From positions 2,356,001 to 2,420,000 of the forward strand of contig JAGTXZ010000008.1 in assembly GCA_018398575.1 (NCBI GenBank): a DNA stretch of 64,000 nt, read 5' to 3'. The notes under the pieces were generated by a model. It made no database searches. It worked only from the letters and a program-made list of their open reading frames with translations, and was not told the origin of the DNA. This DNA is from Ampelomyces quisqualis. Taxonomy: Eukaryota; Ascomycota; Dothideomycetes; Pleosporales; Phaeosphaeriaceae. Below, piece by piece: positions 10,697-19,400 of the stretch (within the stretch, counting starts at the first letter, position 1; each line of letters begins with the position of its first letter). Both the position numbers and the translations under genes were made by a program.

Positions 10697-12469
10697 ATGG
10701 CGACCGTACCAGACTACTCGCGGCCAACAACGCCAGAGACCCCTCACTCCACCAATGGCATGCTCACGCCCCGCACCCCCAGGAATACCGGCCTGGCCCT
10801 CACCGAGTACACGGCGAACCCCAGCCCGCCCTCGGAGTCGCCGCGCCCACGAACAAACGACGTGGTCCCCGACGCCTTTCTACTGCCTAACGGCTATCCC
10901 GACTATCTCCGCCTCATCCTCACATCGCGCGTCTACGAAGTCGTCCGCGAGACGCCCCTCACGCACGCGACCAACCTCAGCAACCGCCTAGAGTGCCATG
11001 TGCTGCTCAAGCGGGAGGACCTGCAGCCCGTCTTCAGCTTCAAGCTACGTGGCGCGTACAATAAGATGGCGCACCTGGAGCCCAAGGACCGGTGGAAGGG
11101 CGTCATCGCGTGCAGTGCGGGTACGGCAGACGCGCCCCATGGCATGGCCTGAAGCTCAAACACCACAGGAAACCACGCCCAGGGAGTCGCGTACTCGGCC
11201 CGCCACCTCAAGATCCCCGCGACCGTCGTCATGCCCTCGGGCACCCCGGACATCAAGCACAAGAACGTCTCGCGCCTCGGCGGCTCCGTCATCCTGCACG
11301 GCGCCGACTTCGACGCTGCCAAGGCCGAGGCCGCGCGCCTGGAGAAGCTGCACGGATTGGTGTCGATCCCGCCCTTTGACGACCCGTACGTCATTGCCGG
11401 GCAGGGCACCGTCGGCATGGAGCTGCTGCGGCAGACCGACTTGTCCAAGCTCAAGGCCGTCTTCTGCTGCGTCGGCGGCGGCGGGCTGATCGCCGGCGTG
11501 GGCGTCTACATCAAGCGCATCGCACCGCATGTCAAGATCATCGGCGTGGAGCAGTACGACGCCAATGCCATGGTGGAGTCGCTCAAGGCCGGCAAGAGGG
11601 TGCTGCTGAAAGACGTCGGGCTGTTCGCAGACGGCGCCGCGGTCAAGACGGTGGGCGAGGAGACGTTCCGGATATGTCAGGAGGTGGTCGATGAGGTGGT
11701 GCAGGTCACTACAGACGAGACGTGCGCCGCCATCAAGGACATGTTCGAGGACACGCGCTCCATTGTTGAGCCAGCCGGTGCTCTTGCGCTGGCTGGCCTG
11801 AAGAAATGGGTGTCGCGCAACCCTTCGCCAGACCGTCATCGCGGACTCATCGCCATCGCAAGTGGTGCAAACATGAACTTTGACCGCCTTCGATTCGTAG
11901 CCGAGCGTGCCGCCATTGGTGAGAACAAGGAGGCCCTCCTCTCCGTCACCATCCCCGAGATGCCCGGCGCCTTCGCAAAGCTCGTCTCCGTCATCCACCC
12001 CATGGCCGTCACCGAGTTCAGCTACCGCTACTCGGGGCCCAACGAAGCCAACATCCTCGTCGGCGTCGAACTCAAAGCCGCCACACGCGCACACGATCTT
12101 CCCGACCTCATTGCCCGTCTCGGTGCCGAAGGCATGACCGCGCAAGATCTCTCCCAGGACGAGCTCACCAAGTCGCACATACGGTATCTGGTGGGTGGTC
12201 GTAGCAACGCGGCAGACGAGCACATGTACATGTTCGAGTTTCCCGAGCGAGGCGGTGCCTTGTTCAAGTTTCTGCATACTCTGCAGCCAGGCATGAACAT
12301 CAGTCTCTTCCACTACAGAAATTACGGCGGCGACGTCGCAAAGATACTGGCGGGCATACAGTGCAAGCAGGACGAGAGCGAAAAGCTGGGGTCCTTTTTG
12401 AGCGAGATTGGATATCCCTACAGGGAAGTCACCGAGAACGCGAGCTACAGGACGTTCTTGCGAGATTGA
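10697..12469 (+). CDS. ilv1: Threonine dehydratase (deaminase), mitochondrial; two exons
   Basis: Catalyses L-threonine to 2-oxobutanoate and ammonia, the committed step of isoleucine biosynthesis, in the mitochondrial matrix and dependent on PLP. The CDS is join(10697..11120, 11169..12469), 574 aa, close to the yeast enzyme. The intron 11121-11168 (48 bp, GTACGG...CACAG) splits the Gly codon in the motif CSAG/NHAQG, and removing it restores one frame. The PLP lysine is Lys116 in FSFKLRGAYNKM. The phosphate-binding loop VGGGGLIAGV is at 243-252. Two ACT-like regulatory domains begin near residues 397 and 493 (EALLSVTIPEMPGAF and EHMYMFEFPERGGALF), where isoleucine inhibition and valine activation act in the family. 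Residues 1-60 are Pro/Thr-rich and presumably include the targeting sequence. The gene is intact. Confidence 0.96.
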
Positions 12470-12742
12470 CGTAGACGTTTCTTCATCTTCAGTTGCGGTG
12501 AGATTGATCTAGACAGCAAATACTTAATCTCTCGATACCCACTTACTGTTCAGCCGTATAATAATCTCTCCATATTTATTGCCCGACTGACATTGCTAAA
12601 CCCTGCCATCATATAAATTCGAGGTCCGAAGCTGAAGTCAAAGCTGGCGTTGGCCACGGCACCAGATCTGACTACGGCTACCCCACATGGTCACAACCGG
12701 CAAAACATATAGCCACAACAAACCTACCTTCAGCACGAGAAA
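12470..12742. other. ilv1 3' region / intergenic
   Basis: AT-richer spacer after ilv1 with no open frame of note. A TATATTTATT-like stretch near 12,560-12,580 could serve 3' end formation. The missing 5' half of the following pseudogene is not recognisable here. Confidence 0.35.
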
Positions 12743-12839
12743 GTGACACCAAGCCCCACAATTCACCAATGCAATCTCGTCACCGTCGCCAACGAATACA
12801 TGCAATCATGGCGCCAAACCGAGACCGACTCATTCGCCT

Positions 12840-13340
12840 CATCGCAACTGACCGCCGCAGACTGCTTCATCATCTCCCGCGACGCAAAGAACATTGCCAA
12901 ACAAGACGCCTACAAGTACATCGGCGGCTACCTATCCAGCAACGGCGTCTCTAGCCGCAAACTCCAACGCGACCCCTTCCTCGCCGGCACCGTCCCGCAA
13001 TGGAACTTTAGCAAAGGCTTTGACACCTATGCGCCGCTGGGGCCACAAACCATCAGCACGAAAATCATCCCTGATCTCCACGCGCTGCACCTACAAACCA
13101 AGGTCAACGGCCAAGTTAGGCAGTTGAGCAGTATCGAGGATTTGTGCTTCAAGGTCCCGACGCTGGTCAGTTGTTGCAATCAGGGCACGACTGAAAAGCA
13201 CTGTGATCATGACGGGGACGTGTGCGGGCGTCGGGTATGCGATGAAGCCGACGCCGCAGTTTTTCAAACCAGGGGATATAGTGGAGGTGCAGCTGTGGCC
13301 AGAAGTAGGGACGTTAAGGAATGTGGTTGAGTATGCTTGA
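12840..13340 (+). pseudogene. Fumarylacetoacetate-hydrolase-family pseudogene (5' truncated, frameshifted)
   Basis: The frame around 12,845-13,190 reads ISRDAKNIAKQDAYKYIGGY, then SSRKLQRDPFLAGTVPQWN and FSKGFDTYAPLGP. This is the core of FAH-domain enzymes, which hydrolyse or decarboxylate acylpyruvate-type substrates using a divalent metal. After the segment NQGTT at about 13,190 the conserved continuation STVIMTGTCAGVGYAMKP lies in another frame and runs to the TGA at 13,338-13,340. A net loss of two bases (or an equivalent shift) thus breaks the gene. The usual N-terminal half with the first metal-binding Glu residues is absent upstream. The expected Pro in the GTPAG turn is Cys. No intron with good borders would repair the frame. 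A sequencing error could explain the shift but not the truncation. Confidence 0.8.
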
Positions 13341-13862
13341 TCGGGGGTTGGTAGTGTAGTGGGATGTAGGAAGTGGGACTAGAAGGCGATGTTGGGAGAA
13401 GTAACGATTACAAGGCTATAACTATTATACACTCTCTGTGTTCACTTTCGGCTAATCCCAACGTAGTAGACAACCTGCACTGGGAATTCGAGAAGCCTTT
13501 ATGATGCATTGGCAGTGCAGTACGGAGTACTAGGAAATCGATTCGGGATTCATGAATGGTGCCCGGGTATTTGTGTCGACAGCCACGCCAATCAGCGCTG
13601 CGATTTCGTCAGGGATCACGCGCACTCAATGAATTATACGGTCGTCCAATCTAATCTGCAGACGAACGTCTACATTAAGCAGCTTTTCCCGCGCTCTGTC
13701 CGAGCTTCAGGGAAATAATCGTCCGCTAGTCTTACAGTCAATACTACATCAATACTTTGGAGCGTCTTACGTGCATGAACCTTTCTATTATATTCAAGCA
13801 TTTCCCGCAGGAAATTTCAACCTGCACACGTACCTCGAGTCAAACGACCATTCTCCATCGCG
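13341..13862. other. Intergenic region
   Basis: About 520 bp between the FAH pseudogene and the secreted-protein gene. It holds only short frames, the longest being 69 codons at 13,509-13,718 with no recognisable content. It should contain the promoter of the downstream gene; no convincing core element was identified. Confidence 0.35.
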
Positions 13863-14477
13863 ATGTGGTTTCAACCCAGTAACGCGCTTACCCAAATCGT
13901 TCTTCTCAGTTCGATGATACTATCAAGCACAGCCATACCCCAAGCTTCGCCAACAACACCGCCATCCCCAGCCCCAACGATCCCATGGATCGAAAAGTAC
14001 GACGCCTTTCGCGCCTTCCTCGTCAATCAGCCAGACCAAAACGCCAAAAAAGCCATGTCTGGCCCGTTTCTCCAAAAGACCTTCCCTGACGGCCAGTGCC
14101 TCGAAGTGCGTTTCTGGAATTGGAACTGCTTCCACGAAATACCGTATAAAACAGCAGGTGTCGTCAAGTGGTTCGACAGCCTCGGCTTGCGCACCGGGAC
14201 CGACGGGGTTTGGGATGCCTGGCGGTATTACCAGATGGGTTACTATAGGGATCCAGACGATGGCTTCGGGTTCTATGATAATGCAAGGCTGGTGTTTGGG
14301 AGCTGTGGGAATCGCGGGCCGCAGAGTGCGTGTGGGACGAGGTTTTGCGTGGATGAGGAGGGGAAGGAGGTCCAGAGGGACGTGCCGGAGGGGGAGACAC
14401 CGTATCAGGATCCTAATGATAGGGACAGGTTGTGTTCGTGGTTGAGAGGAAATAGGACTGTAGGTAATATGCTTTAG
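13863..14477 (+). CDS. Small secreted cysteine-containing protein (candidate effector)
   Basis: Single-exon 204-aa protein. Residues 1-24 form a signal peptide with the hydrophobic core IVLLSSMILSSTAI. A Pro/Thr/Ser-rich linker follows (residues about 27-41). The mature part has six cysteines at 79, 89, 148, 157, 162 and 191, consistent with three disulfides, and is rich in Trp and Tyr (FWNWNCF, DAWRYYQMGYY). There is one N-glycosylation sequon near the C terminus (NRT). No membrane segment or GPI signal is seen. I do not recognise a family. Size, secretion and Cys content fit small secreted proteins or effectors of plant-associated fungi, and it lies about 5 kb from the AT-rich repeat block. 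That role is inference only. Confidence 0.75.
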   Translation: MWFQPSNALTQIVLLSSMILSSTAIPQASPTTPPSPAPTIPWIEKYDAFRAFLVNQPDQNAKKAMSGPFLQKTFPDGQCLEVRFWNWNCFHEIPYKTAGVVKWFDSLGLRTGTDGVWDAWRYYQMGYYRDPDDGFGFYDNARLVFGSCGNRGPQSACGTRFCVDEEGKEVQRDVPEGETPYQDPNDRDRLCSWLRGNRTVGNML

Positions 14478-16147
14478 GTAACGAATTTTTGGATAATGCA
14501 CAAAGTATAATATTTTCCCAGGCTACAAGATTCCTTCTGCCCTACTTTCTTTGGTTATACTAGCTATACTTTGATCTACATACTTTAGATTCGCGAACTT
14601 ACTAGAGAGTCTTATTAGCTTAGTAAAATATACTAGATAAACTCTTATCACGGAATAGGTTAGCCTGATGTTAATGCCACTATATGCAGGCGTTATCGCT
14701 GTGCATCCGAATAGGTGTGTCCTATGCCACACTGCATTTGACTAAGTCTGTTCCGTATCGCACTTCGCCCCTTCAGTACCTACTCAACTTTGAATCCCAA
14801 ATATACCTACAGTACCCATTTATGAGTCTGCATAGTTTCAGAACTAAATCTTTGAGAATATAAGTCTTTTATTCCTTTACTTTACTAAATTCTGTCGAAA
14901 TTCTTAAAGACCAAATATGCCATTATTATGTTCACCTTCGATGTTGTGAAGATTAATGTAATAGGCAAGTTTTTGAAATACAGTAATTTGCTGCGAAAAG
15001 GCCTAGAGGCTACTCTATAGAGATCGATCGCAGGACATACAGTCTGGCGCTACATTATTGGATTTGGATTGACTTGACCTAGATGTTGTTGCCGTAGGAG
15101 TAGATTGTCCGCCTACACAGATTCGGACATTAGAGAGGCAACTTGGACTTCCTATTTGCATCTCTGAGATTGATGAGAGTGTGACAACGGGGTTATTCTT
15201 TGTGCGCCCGGAACTAATTGAAGGGCATGACGTCAACAAGCATAAGCAAGACTACGAAAGCTGCTTTGCAAGGGAAAAAAACCATGGGGAGACAAATATC
15301 AGTCTACTAATTACAGAGCAGTCTGCGACAAGATTGAATTCTTCGTGACTACATTGTGACCATGGTGTACGCGTGTTTGATGGTCACAATCAGGGCGTTC
15401 GCGAACGACGGATACGAGTAGAGTACGAATACGCATTCGATCATGAAGCAGCTGAGCCGTCGAGACGAATGTTACTTCTTCGTCTGATAATACGGCAGAC
15501 ATGTCTACTGGTGCAGTTTGCGGGGAGAAGTAGCAAGGCGATTGACGAAGTGGACCGTGGGGAATAGCAGGAAGACCAAGGGTAATTGTCTTGATGTGAC
15601 ATGGCGACTCGAGCTTCCGTTCACGGTCAGCCTTTGAGGCCCGCAATCTCTGAAACAAGACAACACATTTAAAGCAAGTGCTCGCAATCCTTTGACTTAG
15701 GACGCTAGGCGCACTTGATATTCATTGTTTTAAGTTACATTCCTTGTCTGGATACGGCAACAGGTTGTGTAGGATAGCCCCTTTGTTCTATAATCAATTA
15801 CTATTGCGCCTAGGCGGAGTTGTAACTTCTTTACCACAACTACCGCGTATGTAAAAAGAACTATACTGCACTACCTGCTATCAAACATAACAAAGGGATA
15901 GTAGTTTCCAAAACATTGTTGCCTCGCTCTGCTTACAGACCTTTGACCCGGCGCTACGTATTATAAGTACTAGGGTATATTTATAAAGGGAGCTTATAGA
16001 ACAAAGGGAAACAATCTGAAGTGATGTTCAATATAGAATAAAGAGGGAATTGAGGTATTAAGTTAGGACTTCTATCTGCCTCGGTTATCTATTTATCTAC
16101 CCATCTACTCATAGTACACACACGTCTACTTAACTTTTGCCGTTAAT
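14478..16147. other. AT-leaning intergenic stretch with a possible decayed ORF
   Basis: About 1.7 kb without an intact gene. On the plus strand a frame around 15,020-15,345 stays readable through one TGA (segments VDCPPTQIRTLERQLGLPIC and TTGLFFVRPELIEGHD). It is followed by another frame at 15,373-15,567. It may be the remnant of a gene, but I recognise no domain. Base composition becomes AT-richer around 14,500-15,000 and 15,720-16,080. Confidence 0.35.
15978..15988 (+). promoter_or_regulatory. Candidate TATA box of the phosphotransferase-like gene
   Basis: The string TATATTTATAAAGGG spans this site, with TATAAA at 15,982-15,987, about 165 bp upstream of the ATG at 16,148. Position and sequence suit a core promoter. 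No other promoter element is claimed. Confidence 0.35.
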
Positions 16148-17333
16148 ATGGAAAATGAACAAACCAACCTTATCTGGTCGCCTGAAATCGCTCTTCGTAC
16201 TAAGGAGCAGGTGGTTATTGAAGATTGGGGAACTTCTGATTGCATCGCAGCATTTGACATGCGAAACAGCCGTATCTTGCGTCCCCTTCCTGCTCTGGAG
16301 ACATGGAGTGCTTTTAAAGCGAGTGCCCAACCAAATGGTGTGACTATTTATTACCAAGCTCAGTCGAGTCCGCCTATTCCAACTTTAGAAGAGATTGAGG
16401 ACGCGTATGCAAAGGATCCTTTCCATGAGCTGCATTTAGTGTGCCGAATAGGCGACGCAGTTGTCAAATACAGCACTGATCCAATTCTTATTGAGGTAAC
16501 CAAGTCAATTCCGCAGTACTCCTTGTAAAGAGCTAACAAAAAAAAAGGAAGCCGAGAGCCTACTGTTCCTTGCTGAAAAGCGCCCTGAGCTGCGCATACC
16601 TACCGTACTAGCAGCCTGGACAGCTGGATCAGGAGGAGCCCATCTCTATTATGGCCTAATGACCAAATTCATCGAGGGAACATCGACTCATGAGGGTTTT
16701 GCAGAGCTACCTATCTACGCGCAGGATCTTGTTTGCGCAAAGGTGTCAGCGCAACTTTGCTATCTGCGCGATCTTCCATCTGAGGAATACTACGGTCGCT
16801 TTAACGGAAGAGGATGGTTGCGCCCGCCCCAAGGCTTAGACACAAACACAACTAACCACTATACTGTTAGTGGACCGTACAAGAGCTACGACCAGTACTG
16901 CGCAGCTCTCTTTCGTGCTTACCAAGTACAGCACGCTGTCAACAGTCTTAAGAACGAGTGGCACCCCCGTTATCATATTGCACAGGAGATGTACCACTCT
17001 CTCTTCCTAGGCTGGGGACCTCACGAGCCAAAGCTTACATGGATGGATCCTCGCATTGAGAACATAATTATCCAGCGAATTGAAGGAGACAACGGAAGTG
17101 AAGACTGGGAAGTCTTCTTAATTGACTGGGAGTGCCTTGGATGGTACCCTGCTTGGCTCCAAGCGGCCCAAGTCCAAGAGCGCTGGGGCGTTGTGGTCCC
17201 TGACCCTGATACTTATCCCTACGTGAAAAATTACAGGAGGGAAGAGACTATGGCGAGGATAATGGAGGATTTCGACCCAAAGCCTGACCTGCAGAGGCTT
17301 AAAAATGCTGAAGGCAAAATTCGTTTCTTTTAA
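16148..17333 (+). CDS. Aminoglycoside-phosphotransferase-like kinase, two exons
   Basis: CDS join(16148..16495, 16548..17333), 377 aa. The intron 16,496-16,547 (52 bp) begins GTAACC, contains the branch-site-like GCTAAC, and ends in an A-run plus AG. Splicing joins ILIE to EAESLLFLAEKR in frame. The protein belongs to the APH/choline-kinase-like fold common as expanded fungal families of unknown substrate. The catalytic loop is LTWMDPRIENIII, with Asp283 and Asn288. The metal-binding DFG equivalent is LIDWECLGWYPAW, with Asp309. The His usually preceding the catalytic Asp (HGD or HxD) is replaced by Trp-Met here, so activity may be altered. The N-terminal lobe has the segment DAVVKYSTD, a plausible beta-strand with the ATP-anchoring Lys. 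No signal peptide, so probably cytosolic. Substrate unknown. Confidence 0.82.
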
Positions 17334-17860
17334 ATGGCTTGGCACAATAATTGTGTAAGTAATCTGGTTTACACAATTTAGACAGTGAAAAAAGGGTTTT
17401 ACAGAGCTATCTGTTGGAAACAAAAAGGTTGCCCGCTTCTTTCTGTTTTGTTTTTTACTTATCTAAGTACCTAATTACAGTTTGCGCTTCTTTTGAAGTC
17501 TTTCCTTAATACAAACTGGTTAGTGTACAAATTCTATTCCTATTTTTGTCTTAAAGCGAACGTACAGAGAATGCACATTAAGTTTAAGGAGATCCATTCT
17601 AGATTACTATTCTTCTCTCTCCTTCCTTTTGTTCTTCGCAAATCTAAAAGAACCGCAAAAGCATGGAACAATCTAATCCCTCTACATTGCCTTCCTTTGC
17701 TTGCACGCAGAACGAACCAAGAACAGTTGCATAACCAAAAACTAACAGCTCGATCCACTGGCCTCTCCCTACAATTCCTGCCCTTCGCTGCCAAGCCACT
17801 CATCAAATCCACCCTTCTGCCTCCGCCCTATCAATTAACTCCTCGCTTCCCCTCCACCTT
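17334..17860. other. Intergenic region
   Basis: Convergent spacer between the phosphotransferase-like gene (+) and the following minus-strand hypothetical gene. It is pyrimidine-rich toward 17,760-17,890. The open frames here are low-complexity shadows, and nothing else is visible. Confidence 0.4.
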
Positions 17861-18295
17861 CTACTCATCGCTCATCCACTGCCCTGCATGACCCGTACTC
17901 AGCACCCTCAATAAGCTATCCCGCCACTTAAGAAACTTCCGAGCATCAGTCCCCACCAAAGGCGTAGGGATAGCATCAGCAGTCTGTATGAAGGCATTTA
18001 CATCACGGTGCCATCCATGTTCCTGGACCCTGAAAAAAGGGGATTGTCCCGGGTAACCCTGAACGACTTGCGCAGTTGTGTCGTAATCGTAGATGTGAGA
18101 TAGGTGCTGGCAGAGGGACTTTTGCTCGAGGTGGATGAATAGGCACAATGTGCCGTTCAGGTGTCGGCCCGTGGCAACGAGATGCCCGTTGGCATGCGGC
18201 CCCGAGACATGGTACTCTCGGAGCCGGAGGCGCGTGGTGAGAGGCAAATGAGTCAAGGGGACATCTGTGTCGATGGTCTGTTGTGAAGAAAACAT
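17861..18295 (-). CDS. Hypothetical protein, about 144 aa
   Basis: The minus frame is open from 18,394 to 17,861 (177 codons). I favour the internal ATG at 18,295 (MFSSQQTIDTDVPLTHLP), because the upstream 33 residues are low-complexity Leu/Pro and look like leader sequence read through. The body has balanced composition (LREYHVSGPHANGHLVATGR and YDYDTTAQVVQGYPGQSPFF). It has no signal peptide from the chosen start, no membrane segment and no domain I recognise. The longer start cannot be ruled out. Confidence 0.45.
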   Translation of the reverse strand: MFSSQQTIDTDVPLTHLPLTTRLRLREYHVSGPHANGHLVATGRHLNGTLCLFIHLEQKSLCQHLSHIYDYDTTAQVVQGYPGQSPFFRVQEHGWHRDVNAFIQTADAIPTPLVGTDARKFLKWRDSLLRVLSTGHAGQWMSDE

Positions 18296-18868
18296 GATAG
18301 GAGATCGGGTTGGTACGTCTGATAGTGGTAATGATAGTGGTAGTAAGGGTTGTAGTGCGTGTAGGTTGAAAGTGCAGCTGTGCTGATAAGGCAATAGAAT
18401 GAAGCTTATGCTGCGTAGATGGAAATAGTGGGCAAGGGCAGAGCGCCTTTTAGAATGTGGATTTCGAATGCATTGGGATTTCTGCGTAAAGCTAAGACTA
18501 CACGAAAGCCAGCATTAAAGACAAAGAATAGCCATAGTGCGCAGCTGCATCAAAGACAGGAGCAACAGTAGCAAACGCGAAGGAAAACTGTTTGGCGATA
18601 TTCCAATGGTCACGAATCATGTTCAGCCTCAAAGCCCTACCGCTATACAGCGCAGAGACAGTATGGACATGCGTGATCAAGCCACCTTTGTAAGACACTT
18701 CCTTGCGCCCGACACAGTACGTGCGCCTTCAAACAGCACGCCCCGAGCACTGCGGCTGCCTGTGCCTCCTGTTTGTCAGGTTGCTCACCGGCAGCCCAGT
18801 TGTTTTACGCGCGATGTTTTGCGTTTAGTGTGAGGTACGGGCGCTGACTTGGGCTGTGGTAGCAGAAG

Positions 18869-19195
18869 GTGAGGGAGCAGAGGTTGAGAGGTATACCCGG
18901 AGAAGGGGTGCGCAATAGGAAGTGGTCGTGTTTGTTGTCGCGGTTCGTGCAGGCGTCTGGACCGAGCCAAATAGACCCTACCTCTGTTGTGTCGTCCATT
19001 ACTGCCGGCATCTCCTTCATTGTAGTCTGCGCCTTACCCGCCGTCCTAGTTTGCCTACTCGACCTTTTCTTCAAGGACCACGAATCCTGCGACATTGGTA
19101 GAGTGCTCGCGGTCACTTTCGATTCGGCGGATCACTATCTGAAGCGCTTCGTTTCGGCCGCGTGGAGGGCGTATACGTGGAGGCTGGCGGAGTGA
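18869..19195 (+). CDS. Small hypothetical membrane protein
   Basis: Open frame of 108 aa. A strongly hydrophobic segment (SFIVVCALPAVLVCLLDLFF, residues about 49-68) would form one transmembrane helix, and a short amphipathic C-terminal tail follows. The start codon is uncertain and the gene could have an upstream exon. It is the last frame of normal composition before the repeat block. No family is recognised. Confidence 0.35.
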   Translation: MREQRLRGIPGEGVRNRKWSCLLSRFVQASGPSQIDPTSVVSSITAGISFIVVCALPAVLVCLLDLFFKDHESCDIGRVLAVTFDSADHYLKRFVSAAWRAYTWRLAE

Positions 19196-19400
19196 AAAGC
19201 GATAGAGGAGTCACTTAGCCTAGCCGCACCTTATCTCATAAATCATGCCGCCCCGCTAACTTTCCGCGCTAGAGAACTCTAGGACTCTAGAGCCAACCAG
19301 CAAGCTAGAATAACTCTAGGGCCCACACCCCTCCTATTAGACTAATTGGAGCACAAGAACGCGCAGAGCGTAAGTAGAGCGTCTAAGGAAAAGTTGTTGT
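19196..19400. other. Boundary between GC-normal and AT-rich compartments
   Basis: Over about 200 bp the sequence changes from normal composition with TGA, TCA, CCA and TGG all present to DNA dominated by TA, CTAG and A/T runs. From here to the right end no intact gene is visible. Confidence 0.8.

Noticed and set aside
11121..11168. Apparent frameshift in ilv1
   Set aside because: The break is a 48-bp intron with GT...AG borders; removing it restores the CSAGNHAQG motif.
11156..12313. Long minus-strand open frame (385 codons) opposite ilv1
   Set aside because: It is antisense to a well-supported threonine dehydratase. GC-rich codon usage often opens the complementary frame, and the translation has no domain.
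13923..14501. Minus-strand open frame of 192 codons opposite the secreted protein
   Set aside because: The plus frame has a clear signal peptide and Cys pattern; the minus frame is Pro/Ile-rich shadow sequence.
17493..17891. Plus frame of 132 codons
   Set aside because: Pyrimidine-rich low-complexity sequence overlapping the 3' end of the minus-strand hypothetical gene.
18537..18833. Plus frame of 98 codons
   Set aside because: No domain, and the composition resembles read-through of noncoding DNA.
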